The notes beneath the pieces are model-generated. The model made no database searches, was not told the origin of the DNA, and saw nothing but the letters and a program-made list of their open reading frames with translations. Shown piece by piece: positions 1 to 7,846 of a DNA stretch of 18,168 bases (positions within the stretch are counted from its first letter, which is position 1; each line of letters begins with the position of its first letter). The DNA lies in NCBI GenBank assembly GCA_003105225.1, contig PQAK01000164.1:1-18168 (forward strand). The letters are read 5' to 3'. The stretch comes from Deltaproteobacteria bacterium. GTDB taxonomy: Bacteria > Desulfobacterota > Deferrimicrobia > Deferrimicrobiales > Deferrimicrobiaceae. Both the position numbers and the translations under genes were made by a program.

Positions 1-599
1 ATCGCTTCCACGGTGACGATGGTCCTCTTCGCGGCGAGAACCGCGAGGCGGTCGGATTCCAGCGCGGAGCAGACCACGTTTCCGTTTTCATCGGCGCGGA
101 TCGCGTGGATCACCCCCCAGTCGGGGACGATCGGCGGGACGACGAAGATTTCCCTGCCGGTGTACGGGTCCGCGACTTTCCGGAAATCGGATCGGACCTT
201 TTCGTAATCGCTTCCCGCGAACCCGAGCATGGGGTGGAACGGCAACCCTGCGGCTCCAGCCTGGAGCCCGGCGAGGATGCCGGGTCAGGAATGTTCGCGG
301 GTGGCCAGCCGGCCCGCCTCGACCGCGCGGCGGAAATTGGGGGCCATCCCGAACTCCCCCAGGGAGACCTGGGGAAACTCCACCGACCGCGCGCAGCCCG
401 CCCCGGCGAGCATGTCCACGTTGATCCCCCCGAGGGGGGAGCAGACCAGGTCCAGGTCCTTCTTCCCCTGCCGGATCATCTCCCGCACGAACGACATCGG
501 GGGCATCACCATCGCGCCCCCGATCACGATCCTCGAGCCGGACGGGACGGCTCCGGCGGCCTCGGAAAGCGGCACGAACCGCGCCTGGTTCAACGCCAT
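1..599 (-). CDS. Class I CoA-transferase subunit A, with in-frame TGA (selenocysteine candidate or nonsense); 3' end beyond window
   Basis: Alpha subunit of a class I CoA-transferase, resembling the glutaconate CoA-transferase A / IpdA group. With a B subunit such enzymes move CoA between carboxylic acids in the cytoplasm. From ATG at 599 (GGAGGAG just upstream) there are 104 residues with a typical N-terminus (GSRIVIGGAMVM, GGINVDML), then TGA at 287-285. The same frame then gives 94 more family-like residues (LAGLQAGAAGLPFHPM, VVPPIVPDWGVIHA, ADENGN) to the window edge, without a frameshift. About 199 codons of a usual 270-320 are visible. The gene lies 39 bases behind livF on the same strand, so it is probably the last visible gene of the Liv operon. 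The B subunit would be expected further left. The TGA may encode selenocysteine (see the hairpin at 252-284), or be a nonsense mutation or sequencing error. The family call is firm; the substrate is unknown. Confidence 0.75.
252..284 (-). promoter_or_regulatory. Candidate bacterial SECIS hairpin just 3' of the in-frame TGA
   Basis: Reading leftward from the TGA at 287-285, a perfect 7-bp stem (GGCTCCA at 268-262 with TGGAGCC at 258-252) closes a three-base loop GGC. The loop starts 24 nt after the TGA. The published bacterial SECIS model asks for a small apical loop about 16-37 nt after UGA with a G in one of its first two positions, and this fits. A competing perfect 6-bp hairpin (284-279 with 272-267) sits directly behind the TGA and shares two bases with it. 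GC-rich coding DNA forms hairpins by chance, so this is suggestive only. Confidence 0.35.
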
Positions 600-638
600 G
601 GTCTCCTCCGTTTCGGCGAAAGATCTTGTAACAGTATC

Positions 639-1364
639 TCACTCTTCGGCATCCCGCACCCGCCCGCTCCCGAGATACGACTCCATGACCTTCGGATCGT
701 TGCGAAGCTCCGCCGCCGGACCGCCGTGGACGATCCTTCCCGTCTCCAGCACGTAGGCGTGCCGGGAGACCCTCAAGGCCTGTTTCACGTTCTGCTCCAC
801 GAGCAGCACGGTGGTCCCCGCCTCGTTGATCTCCCGGACGATCCGGAAGATGTCGGCGACGACCAGCGGCGCGAGCCCGAGGGAGGGTTCGTCGAGCAGG
901 AGGAGGCGGGGCCGGGCGAGGAGGGCGCGCGCGATGGCCAGCATCTGCTGCTCCCCCCCGGAAAGGGAGCCCCCCCGCTGCACTTTCCTGGCAGCGAGGA
1001 TGGGGAACCGCTCCATCGCCGCATCCAGGTCCCTTCGGATTCCCGCGTCCCTCCTGTGGTAGGCGCCCAGTTCGAGGTTCTCCAGCACCGTCATCCGGGA
1101 GAGGATGGCCCGCCCTTCCGGCACGAGAACGATCCCCTTCCGCACGATCGCCGCCGGCGCCATCCCCGCGATATCCTTCCCCCGGAACGCGATCCTCCCC
1201 TCGGACGGCCGGAGCAGCCCGCACACCGTCTTCATGAAGGTCGTCTTGCCGGCCCCGTTGGCCCCGAGGATGCAGGCGACCTCCCCCTCCGCGACGTCGA
1301 GGTCGATCCCCTTCAGCGCCTTGATGTTCCCGTAGCCCGCGGCCAGTCCACGGATCTCAAGCAT
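639..1364 (-). CDS. livF: Branched-chain amino-acid-type ABC transporter ATP-binding protein LivF
   Basis: One of the two cytoplasmic ATPases of a Liv/HAAT-type importer. The 241 residues match the family's usual length of about 235-240. Visible motifs are Walker A GANGAGKT (34-41), the signature LSGGEQQ (134-140) and Walker B LLLLDEP (154-160). The region VPEGRAILSRMTVLENL is characteristic of LivF rather than LivG. The ATG at 1364 lies inside the end of livG (8-base overlap), which implies translational coupling, and no promoter is expected. It is followed after 39 bases by the CoA-transferase subunit. The cargo cannot be read from this subunit. Confidence 0.95.
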   Translation of the reverse strand: MLEIRGLAAGYGNIKALKGIDLDVAEGEVACILGANGAGKTTFMKTVCGLLRPSEGRIAFRGKDIAGMAPAAIVRKGIVLVPEGRAILSRMTVLENLELGAYHRRDAGIRRDLDAAMERFPILAARKVQRGGSLSGGEQQMLAIARALLARPRLLLLDEPSLGLAPLVVADIFRIVREINEAGTTVLLVEQNVKQALRVSRHAYVLETGRIVHGGPAAELRNDPKVMESYLGSGRVRDAEE

Positions 1365-2133
1365 CCTCGTCGTCCTCTTCCCGGCCGAGGTACGCTTCGA
1401 CCACCTCCGGGTTGCCGCGGACCGCCTCCGGGGTGCCTTCCGCGATCTTCCGGCCGAAGTTGAACACCACCAGCCGGTCGCACACCTTCATCACCAGCGA
1501 CATGTCGTGCTCGATCAGCAGGACCGTGACGCCCAGGCCCCGGATCGTGCGGATCAGCTGCCGGATCTCCCGCGTTTCCTTGTCGTTCATGCCGGCCGCC
1601 GGCTCGTCCAGCAGCAGCAGCCCGGGCTCGGCCGCCAGCGCCCGCGCGATCTCCAGGCGTCTCTGGTGCCCGTAGGGAAGCTTCCCCGCCGGCAGCTCCC
1701 CGCAGCCGGCCAGCCCCATGAGGTCCAGCAGTTCCTCCGTTTTCTCCCGGATCCGCGCTTCTTCGGCCCTCTGGCCCCGCGTGCGGAGGACGCTTCTCCA
1801 GATCCCCGCGCGGCTGCGGGCATGCCTTCCGACCATGATGTTCTCGCGCGCCGTCATCTGCGCGAACAGCCGGATGTTCTGGAACGTGCGGCTGATCCCC
1901 CTCCGGGCGATGGCGTGGGGCTTGAGGTCCTCGAGCGGTTCCCCGCGGAACCGGATGCTGCCGCCGCTGGGCGGGAAGGCGGACGTGATGAGATTGAACA
2001 GGGTGGTCTTCCCGGCGCCGTTGGGGCCGATCAGCCCGAGCACCTCCCCCTCGCGCACCGAGAAGGAGACCCCGCTCACGGCGGCAAGCCCCCCGAACCG
2101 CTTGCTGACGTCTAAAAGCGAAAGCAGCGTCAT
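1357..2133 (-). CDS. livG: Branched-chain amino-acid-type ABC transporter ATP-binding protein LivG
   Basis: Second ATPase of the Liv importer, pairing with LivF under the LivH/LivM channel. The 258 residues include Walker A GPNGAGKTT (36-44), the LivG-style signature region LPYGHQRRLEIARAL (a degenerate LSGGQ) and Walker B LLLLDEPAAGMN. The last phrase, with the Gly-Met-Asn after the Walker B, is typical of LivG. Its ATG at 2133 overlaps the livM stop as ATGA, and its own end overlaps livF, so the three are tightly coupled. The acidic C-terminal tail (REEDDEDA) is not conserved in the family as far as I know. Confidence 0.95.
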   Translation of the reverse strand: MTLLSLLDVSKRFGGLAAVSGVSFSVREGEVLGLIGPNGAGKTTLFNLITSAFPPSGGSIRFRGEPLEDLKPHAIARRGISRTFQNIRLFAQMTARENIMVGRHARSRAGIWRSVLRTRGQRAEEARIREKTEELLDLMGLAGCGELPAGKLPYGHQRRLEIARALAAEPGLLLLDEPAAGMNDKETREIRQLIRTIRGLGVTVLLIEHDMSLVMKVCDRLVVFNFGRKIAEGTPEAVRGNPEVVEAYLGREEDDEDA

Positions 2134-3083
2134 CTCCCCGCGCCCTCCGCCGCCCTGCGGCCGGCAAGCCGCCGGATCAGGGGAGGGTCGATCACCCCCT
2201 GGGGGCGGTAGATCATCATCGCCACGAGCAACGCCCCGTAGATGATGTAGCGGTAGTCGCTGATGAACCGGAGCGCCTCCGGGAGCAAGGTCAGGAATAT
2301 CCCGCCGAACACCGGGCCCAGGAGGTGTTCGCTGCCGCCGAAGACGGCGAACACGAGGATCTCCACCGCGCGGTGGTAGGTGAAGTCCGCGGGGCTGATG
2401 TAGGAAGTGGCGTGGGCGAACAGGGCTCCCGCGAACCCCGAGAGCAGCGCGCCCTGGCAGAAGGCCAGGACCTTGTAATAGGTGGTGTCGATCCCCGCCG
2501 CTTCCGCGGCCGCCTCGTCCATCCGGATGGCGGCGTACGCCCTGCCGATCCGGGAGGAGGAGAGGCGAAGGAAGAACAGGATCGACAGGAGGGCGGCGGC
2601 GAACAGGAGCAGGAAGACCGTAAGGCTGATGAACTGGTTGTTCCTCAGGCCCACGGATGCCGCGGAGAAGCCCGCCTTCTCGAGCGCCGCGAGGGTCTCC
2701 CGGCCCATCTGGGGGATGGCCGCGATCCCGACGGCGCCGCCGGTCAACGACTCCCAGTTGACGAAGACGACCCGGATCACCTCGCCGAACCCCAGCGTCG
2801 CGATCGCGAGGTAGACCCCCCGCAGCCGCAGGGCGGGGATCCCCACGAGAACCCCGGAGATGCCCGCCAGCAGGGCGCCCGTCAGGACCCCGATGGGGAT
2901 CGGGATCCCGTGGCGCGTCGTGAGGATCGCGGAGGCGTACGCCCCGATGCTCATGAATCCCGCGTTTCCCAACGAGAGCTGGCCCGTGGAGAGGGTCACG
3001 TAGATGCTCGCGCCCAGCAGGATATTGATGAAGATGAAGGACGCTACCTGGAGGTGGTAGGGGTTCAGCCAGTCGAACGGCAT
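2130..3083 (-). CDS. livM: Branched-chain amino-acid-type ABC transporter permease LivM
   Basis: Inner-membrane permease of the Liv importer, 317 residues with about eight to ten hydrophobic segments. Diagnostic LivM sequence includes LSTGQLSLGNAGFMSIGAYA near the N-terminus, YLAIATLGFGEVIRVV, and AVEILVFAVFGGSEHLLGPVFGG in two pieces towards the C-terminus, ending in IYRPQGVI as in most LivM proteins. The start is ATG at 3083, four bases after the livH stop. The gene ends in an ATGA overlap with livG. It forms the heterodimeric channel with LivH. Confidence 0.95.
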   Translation of the reverse strand: MPFDWLNPYHLQVASFIFINILLGASIYVTLSTGQLSLGNAGFMSIGAYASAILTTRHGIPIPIGVLTGALLAGISGVLVGIPALRLRGVYLAIATLGFGEVIRVVFVNWESLTGGAVGIAAIPQMGRETLAALEKAGFSAASVGLRNNQFISLTVFLLLFAAALLSILFFLRLSSSRIGRAYAAIRMDEAAAEAAGIDTTYYKVLAFCQGALLSGFAGALFAHATSYISPADFTYHRAVEILVFAVFGGSEHLLGPVFGGIFLTLLPEALRFISDYRYIIYGALLVAMMIYRPQGVIDPPLIRRLAGRRAAEGAGR

Positions 3084-3087
3084 GGGG

Positions 3088-3972
3088 TTACCGCTGCGCC
3101 TCCGGCGCCGCCTGCCCGAACAGCCCCTGCGGTTTGATCAGCAGCACGACGATGATCGCGATGAAGGCGATGGCGTCCCGGTAGCCGGAAGAGCCGTAGG
3201 CGACCACGAACGTCTCGGACAGGCCGAGGATCAGGCCCCCCGCCATGGCGCCCGAGACGCTCCCCATCCCGCCGAAGATGATGATCGCCAGCCCCTTGAG
3301 CCCCATGGAGAGCCCGATCTGGTTGTTGATGTAGTTGAACGCCATCCCCACCAGGACGCCGGCCACGCCCCCCATCGCGGAGGCGATGACCACCGTGGCC
3401 GTGATGATCCTCGTCGTGTCCACCCCCAGGAGCCCGGCGGTCTCGAGATTTTCCGCGGTGGCGCGCAGCGCCTTGCCGGCCCGCGTCCGGTAGAGCCACA
3501 GCGAGAGCCCGGCCATGAGCAGGATCGATATCGCCAGGATCAGGACCTGGACGAGGTAGACCGTGACGGGGCCGACGTCGAACCGGATCTCAGCGAAAGG
3601 GGTCTCGAACAGCTGGTTGCCCGCCCCGAAGATCTTGTGGGCGACGTTCTCCAGGAGGATGGAGACGCCGATCGTGCTGATGAGGGAGGCCAGGTGCGAT
3701 GCCCCCGGCCTTCCCCGCAAGGGGCGCAGGGCGAACCGCTCCAGCAGGTATCCCATCGCCCCCGTCACGGCGATGGCGCCCAGGAAGGCGGACCACAGCG
3801 GCGCCTGGGCCTTCGTCGCGATCAGCATCCCGACGAAGGCCCCGAACATGAAGATCTCCCCGTGGGCCATGTTGATGATGTCGAGCACGCCGAAGACGAG
3901 CGTGTAGCCGAGCGCGACGATGGCGTAGATGCTGCCCAGCGTGATCCCGTTGATCAGCTGTTCCGCGAACAA
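3088..3972 (-). CDS. livH: Branched-chain amino-acid-type ABC transporter permease LivH (TTG start)
   Basis: Inner-membrane permease partner of LivM, 294 residues, the family's usual length. Recognisable LivH features are the N-terminal LINGITLGSIYAIVALGYT, the conserved GVLDIINMAHGEIFMFGAF and the C-terminal GGMGSVSGAMAGGLILG. The start is TTG at 3972, chosen because a strong ribosome site (GGAGGGAG, 3983-3976) sits just upstream and the protein then begins at the usual family position. It follows the binding-protein gene by 22 bases and precedes livM by four. Confidence 0.95.
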   Translation of the reverse strand: MFAEQLINGITLGSIYAIVALGYTLVFGVLDIINMAHGEIFMFGAFVGMLIATKAQAPLWSAFLGAIAVTGAMGYLLERFALRPLRGRPGASHLASLISTIGVSILLENVAHKIFGAGNQLFETPFAEIRFDVGPVTVYLVQVLILAISILLMAGLSLWLYRTRAGKALRATAENLETAGLLGVDTTRIITATVVIASAMGGVAGVLVGMAFNYINNQIGLSMGLKGLAIIIFGGMGSVSGAMAGGLILGLSETFVVAYGSSGYRDAIAFIAIIVVLLIKPQGLFGQAAPEAQR

Positions 3973-3975
3973 CCG

Positions 3976-3983
3976 CTCCCTCC
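3976..3983 (-). promoter_or_regulatory. Ribosome binding site that fixes the TTG start of livH
   Basis: GGAGGGAG on the minus strand, three bases before the TTG at 3972 (about six from the GGAGG core). There is no ATG at this position, and the LivH family N-terminus begins here. Confidence 0.7.
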
Positions 3984-3994
3984 GCGGACGCCTT

Positions 3995-5149
3995 TTACTG
4001 GAACACCTGGAACCTGCCGTTCTTGATGATCAGCACGACGGGCTCCATGACGACGTCCCGTTCCGCGTCGAAGGAGAACCTGCCGAGGACCCCGTCGAAG
4101 TTCCGGATCCCCGCCAGCGCGTCCCGCAGCTTCGCGCGGTCGGACGTTCCCGCCTTCCGGAGCGCCTCCGCCATGATGTAGAGGGCGTCGTACGCCTGGG
4201 CGGCGAACTGGTCCGGCGTCTTGCCGTACGCCTTCCGGTACCGGGCCACGAAGGCCTTCACCTTCGGGTCGTTCTTATCCGCGAACCAGGGGGTGGCCAC
4301 CACCAGCCCTTCCGCCGCGTCCTTCGCGATCTCGATGACCTTGGGCGAGTTGAAGCCGTTCCCGCCCACGAAGGGGACCTTGATCCCCATTTTCCTGGCC
4401 TGGGAGAGAATGACCGCCCCCTCTTCGTAGAGGGCGGAGCAGAAGACGGCGTCGGGGTTCAATCCCTTGATCTTGGTGAGCTGCGCCTTGTAGTCCGACT
4501 GCCCTTTCTGGAACGTCTCGATCGTCAGGATGGACAGCTTGAGGTCCTCGGCCATTTTCTTCATCGTGTCGAAGCCGGACTTGGTGAAGACGTCGTCGTT
4601 CCCGTAGAGCAGGGCGACCTTCCGGATGTTGTACTTCTTCACCGCCATCCCGACGGAGGCCGGGATCGCCAGGGACTCCGGCAGCGAGTTCCGGAAGACG
4701 TATTTCCCGATCTGGGTGATGCCGGCGGCGGTCGTCGATGTCCCCATGATCGGGACCCCGCTGGCGTTGGCCTCCGGCCCCGCGACCTTCATTTCCGTGC
4801 TGAGCGTAGGGCCGAGGATCGCCGCGACCTGCTCGGAGTTGATGAGTTTCTGCGCGGCGGCCAGCGCCTGCTCCTGCTTGCCGGAGGAGTCCTCGATGAC
4901 CAGCTGGATGCGGACGGCGCCCTTCGCGTTGATCTCGTCGCGGGCGAGCTTGAACCCGTTGGTGATCGCCTCGCCGTAGCCGGACCCCTGCCCCGTGAGA
5001 ATGGAGATCACCCCGATCCTGGCGTCGATGACCGGCGCCTTTGCCTTGGGTGGTACGGCCGGTTTCGATGCGTTCTTTCCCGCCCCCAGGAACACCAGCG
5101 AGAAGGCAAGCATTGCGGCGATTCCGGCAAGACGGATCGTGCGGGACAT
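3995..5149 (-). CDS. Liv-type ABC transporter periplasmic substrate-binding protein (LivJ/LivK family)
   Basis: Type I periplasmic binding protein (Peripla_BP_6 / leucine-binding family) that delivers substrate to LivHM. It has 384 residues with an N-terminal signal peptide (basic MSRTIR, then a hydrophobic core to about residue 23). No cysteine follows the core, so it is probably a free periplasmic protein rather than a lipoprotein. Family landmarks are IGVISILTGQGSGYGEA after a Pro/Lys-rich linker, ARDEINAKG, VAAILGPTLSTEM, KYVFRNS and FAAQAYDALYIMAEAL. The frame is open upstream through the tRNA-Leu gene to 5371. I chose ATG 5149 because it has AAGGAGGG upstream and starts the signal peptide. 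It is first in the operon livKHMGF. The ligand is not evident; family members bind branched-chain amino acids, amides, urea or aromatic acids. Confidence 0.93.
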   Translation of the reverse strand: MSRTIRLAGIAAMLAFSLVFLGAGKNASKPAVPPKAKAPVIDARIGVISILTGQGSGYGEAITNGFKLARDEINAKGAVRIQLVIEDSSGKQEQALAAAQKLINSEQVAAILGPTLSTEMKVAGPEANASGVPIMGTSTTAAGITQIGKYVFRNSLPESLAIPASVGMAVKKYNIRKVALLYGNDDVFTKSGFDTMKKMAEDLKLSILTIETFQKGQSDYKAQLTKIKGLNPDAVFCSALYEEGAVILSQARKMGIKVPFVGGNGFNSPKVIEIAKDAAEGLVVATPWFADKNDPKVKAFVARYRKAYGKTPDQFAAQAYDALYIMAEALRKAGTSDRAKLRDALAGIRNFDGVLGRFSFDAERDVVMEPVVLIIKNGRFQVFQ

Positions 5150-5180
5150 CGGATAACCCTCCTTATTCGTAAATGCGATT

Positions 5181-5280
5181 TGCCCACCTTCGCAAGGCTT
5201 CGATGGGCATCCTTCGCGGTGCGGCTCGCCATCCGTAGCTCCAAGGCATGGTGATGTTGTCGTAGCCGAGGAGCGAAGGA

Positions 5281-5281
<1 letters not shown>
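5181..5281. repeat. Imperfect palindromes abutting the 3' end of tRNA-Leu, related to those after tRNA-Cys
   Basis: Two dyads fill the gap between tRNA-Leu and the binding-protein gene. TGCCCA (5181-5186) mirrors TGGGCA (5204-5209). ATCCTTCGC (5209-5217) mirrors GCGAAGGAT (5273-5281), with an inner CGGCT/AGCCG pair (5222-5226, 5264-5268). The outer arm ends inside the CCA of the tRNA. TCCGTAGCTC (5232-5241) and GAGCGAAGGA (5271-5280) recur exactly at 9126-9135 and 9166-9175 beside tRNA-Cys, so the two loci share a repeat family. Confidence 0.6.
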
Positions 5282-5367
<86 letters not shown>

Positions 5368-5405
5368 GCACTCCTGAAACATAGCATAAAAAGGGGGGCG
5401 TTCCT

Positions 5406-5425
5406 AAAAACCGGAAAGGGGCCGG
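5406..5425 (-). terminator. Possible weak intrinsic terminator after the MCE operon
   Basis: On the minus strand CCGG (5425-5422), seven bases, CCGG (5414-5411), then five Ts (5410-5406), about 10 bases past the pqiC stop at 5435. The stem is only four base pairs, so termination may be poor and the transcript could run on into tRNA-Leu. Confidence 0.3.
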
Positions 5426-5434
5426 GAAGAAGGA

Positions 5435-6091
5435 TTAGCGGCTCGCCGTGCCGGATCGGGCGGCCGCATGCGCCCATGCGGCCAGCGATCCGAGCAGCTT
5501 CTCCGCGGCTCGGCCTGCCGCGATCGCCCCTCCGTCGGCGTCCTCCGAGGGGGCGTCTTCCAGCGCCTCGAACCGGCGCGTCGCGAGGATGCCGGGCGCC
5601 CGCAGGTCCACGAGCGTGGCCCGCAGCGCAAGGCGGACTTTGCTGGGCCGGGAGAAGAATTCCTGCTCCAGGACGAGGTCCTCCGTGTCCAGCCGGAAAT
5701 CCGCCGGGAGCGTGGTCGGCATGCGGACCACGGCGCGCCAGCAGCCGGTTTTTTCCAGCGCTTCCACGATCGCGGGCGCCAGCATGCCCGCGGGGGAGTC
5801 GGCCCATCGGCTGTTGGCGTAATACTTCACGGTGGCGGGGCGGAGAAGATAGGCCATCCTCTCGGTCTCGAACCCGGGCGCTTCGCGCGGAAGGCTCACG
5901 AGCAGCGTTCCGGACCCCTCGGGGCAAAGCGCGGCAGGGCCCCCCCGGGCGGGGGAGTCCGGGCGCAGCAGGAAGGTGACCCGGGGGACCGCCTTGGGCC
6001 CCGGAAGGAGCGTGCATGCGGCTGCGGCCGCGAGCAGGACGGGGATCGCCGTCCACCGGATGCGTCGCAATCGTCCTTCTGTCCCTGGCAT
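5435..6091 (-). CDS. ABC-type transport auxiliary lipoprotein (PqiC/YmbA-like), MCE operon
   Basis: Predicted outer-membrane lipoprotein that partners an MCE lipid transporter in the periplasm. It has 218 residues: a basic start (RLRRIRW), a hydrophobic stretch and a lipobox-like AAAC with the lipidated cysteine at residue 26. The -3 residue is Ala rather than Leu, which is less usual. The body matches the PqiC/YmbA family pattern: YLLRPATVKYYANSRWADSP early, then a Leu/Val-rich domain with LEQEFFSRPSKVRLALRATL. ATG 6091 was chosen for its GGGAGGA ribosome site and because it starts the signal sequence; the frame is open far upstream. The gene begins 14 bases after the mlaD stop and closes the operon. 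Confidence 0.85.
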   Translation of the reverse strand: MPGTEGRLRRIRWTAIPVLLAAAAACTLLPGPKAVPRVTFLLRPDSPARGGPAALCPEGSGTLLVSLPREAPGFETERMAYLLRPATVKYYANSRWADSPAGMLAPAIVEALEKTGCWRAVVRMPTTLPADFRLDTEDLVLEQEFFSRPSKVRLALRATLVDLRAPGILATRRFEALEDAPSEDADGGAIAAGRAAEKLLGSLAAWAHAAARSGTASR

Positions 6092-6105
6092 CGTCCGATC
6101 CTCCC

Positions 6106-7062
6106 TTATTCCCCGGGACCCGGAGGTACCGGGGGCCTCCCGAAAATCGCCGAGTTCGGTTCCTGCTCCAGCTGCCGGGCCAGCCGCTGCAGCTGGTGGG
6201 TCAATTGCCGCAGCTCCGTAATCAGCAGCCCGACTTCCGGAAGGCTTTGCCGCGTGAAGCGCTCGATGTTCGGGCGGTTCTCCTTCGCCATGTCGCCCAG
6301 CTCCCGGCCCGCGCGCGCGACTTCCATGCCGGCCGCGTCGATCGTGACGGCGGTCCCCTTGAGGGAGGCGGTCGTCGAGGCGACATTGTCCAGGAGGACC
6401 GGCAGCCGGCCGTGAAGCTGTTCGGTGATCCGGGCGATGTTCCGCATCGCCTCCGCGCCGCGGACGACCCCCTCGTCCACGGTTTCGCTCCGTTTCGCCA
6501 GCGTATGCGTGAGCACCGCGAGGTCGCCGAGGATCTGCCGGAGGTTTCTGCGGTTTTCCTCGTCGATCACGGCCCGGGCGTCCTCGGTGAAGGCGTTCAC
6601 CCCGGCGATGAGGTTCGTCATGTCGGAGTCGAGGCGGAAGAGCAGGGAGGGGCCCGTCCGGATGACGGGGTAGGGTTCTCCCGGATTCGCCTTCAAGCGG
6701 GGCGCCGCCTGGCTGCCTCCCGACAGGTTCACGAAGGCGAGGCCGGTCAGCCCCTGGATCTGCAGCGTGGCGACGGTGTCCGTCTTGACCGGAGTGCCCT
6801 GGGCGATCTCCATGGACAGCCGGACCTCCTCGATGTTCTTCGGGTTGATGACGATCTCCTTGACCCTGCCGACGTCCACGCCGCGGAACTTCACCGGCGC
6901 GTTGGGGTTCAGCCCGGACACGGATTCCCGGAAATACGCGTTGTAACGCTCGTAGACCGTGCGCTCGAGCCCCCGGCTCATCCACAGGAAGACGCCGATC
7001 GACGTCGCTCCCAGGAGGATCACGAAAAGTCCGACGATGACGTACTTTACTTTCGTTTCCAT
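6106..7062 (-). CDS. mlaD: MCE-family phospholipid transport substrate-binding protein (MlaD-like)
   Basis: Periplasm-facing, inner-membrane-anchored lipid-binding subunit of an MCE/Mla ABC transporter. The 318 residues begin with a single membrane segment (about 7-28, YVIVGLFVILLGATSIGVF) followed by one MCE domain (about 38-118). That domain contains NPNAPVKFRGVDVGRV and the hydrophobic TLQIQGLTGLAFVNLSGG. A long helical C-terminal part follows (about 150-300, including VARAGRELGDMAKENRP) and probably forms the coiled-coil needle seen in longer MCE proteins. E. coli MlaD is about 183 residues, so this is an extended form. The start ATG 7062 lies 16 bases inside the mlaF end. Confidence 0.92.
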   Translation of the reverse strand: METKVKYVIVGLFVILLGATSIGVFLWMSRGLERTVYERYNAYFRESVSGLNPNAPVKFRGVDVGRVKEIVINPKNIEEVRLSMEIAQGTPVKTDTVATLQIQGLTGLAFVNLSGGSQAAPRLKANPGEPYPVIRTGPSLLFRLDSDMTNLIAGVNAFTEDARAVIDEENRRNLRQILGDLAVLTHTLAKRSETVDEGVVRGAEAMRNIARITEQLHGRLPVLLDNVASTTASLKGTAVTIDAAGMEVARAGRELGDMAKENRPNIERFTRQSLPEVGLLITELRQLTHQLQRLARQLEQEPNSAIFGRPPVPPGPGE

Positions 7063-7844
7063 GTCTGCTCCCCGGCTGCGCGTCCCCGCGGCCCATGAAA
7101 ATACGGTTGGATCAGGGGATTCTCCATGCGGGAGAGCTCCTCCATCGTACCGATCCCCAGGATCCTTCCGTTCCCCAGCACGGCGACCCGGTCCGTCACG
7201 CGCCAGAGGGAGTCGAGGTCGTGGGTCACCATGAAAACGGTCAACCCCAAAAGCTTCCCGAGGCGCAGGATCAGGTCGTCGATCCCCTCCGCGCTCACGG
7301 GATCCAGGCCGGCGGAGGGTTCGTCCAGGAACAGGATCTCGGGATCGAGGGCGATGGCCCGGGCCATCGCCGCGCGCTTCCGCATGCCGCCGCTCAGCTC
7401 ATTGGGGTATTTGTCCGCGCTCTCCGCCGGGAGGTCGACCAGCGCGATCTTGATCTCCGCGATCTCCCGGACGAGATCCTTCCCGAGCCGGGTGTGCTCC
7501 CGCAAGGGAACGGAGATGTTCTCGGCGACGGTCAGCGAGCTGAACAGGGCCCCGTACTGGAACATGACCCCGCAGCGCCGCAACAGCGCGTCTCTTTCCG
7601 CATCGCCGAGGGAGGCGGTATCCTGGCCGAACAGGCGGATCCCGCCCGCCGCCGGACGCTGCAGCATGATGATTTCGCGCAGCAGGGTGGATTTCCCGCT
7701 GCCGTTGCCTCCCGCGAGCGCGAAGGTCTCGCCGCGGTAGACGGTGAGGTTCACCTCCTCGTGCACCAGGCTGGTCCCGAAGCGGGTCGACAGCCGGGCG
7801 ACCTCGATGGCGGGGACCCGGGATGCGGGGGCGGGGGACTCCAT
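7047..7844 (-). CDS. mlaF: MCE/Mla ABC transporter ATP-binding protein (MlaF-like)
   Basis: Cytoplasmic ATPase driving the MlaE/MlaD lipid transporter. The 265 residues carry Walker A GGNGSGKST (45-53), signature LSGGM (150-154) followed by RKRAAMARAIALDPE, and Walker B LFLDEP (171-176) with SAGLDP. The LSGGMRKR phrase is characteristic of MlaF/Ttg2A ATPases. ATG 7844 lies two bases past the mlaE stop. The open frame upstream of it is a shadow of mlaE. The end overlaps mlaD by 16 bases, indicating coupled translation. Confidence 0.95.
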   Translation of the reverse strand: MESPAPASRVPAIEVARLSTRFGTSLVHEEVNLTVYRGETFALAGGNGSGKSTLLREIIMLQRPAAGGIRLFGQDTASLGDAERDALLRRCGVMFQYGALFSSLTVAENISVPLREHTRLGKDLVREIAEIKIALVDLPAESADKYPNELSGGMRKRAAMARAIALDPEILFLDEPSAGLDPVSAEGIDDLILRLGKLLGLTVFMVTHDLDSLWRVTDRVAVLGNGRILGIGTMEELSRMENPLIQPYFHGPRGRAAGEQTWKRK

Positions 7845-7846
7845 GC

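Noticed and set aside
267..284. The 6-bp hairpin immediately after the in-frame TGA as the SECIS element
   Set aside because: Its loop begins only 7 nt after the TGA and starts with AU, outside the published spacing and G requirement. The second hairpin (252-268) fits better.
1..599. Frameshifted pseudogene at the left edge
   Set aside because: No change of frame is needed: family-like sequence continues in the same frame after the TGA, so the only lesion is a single codon.
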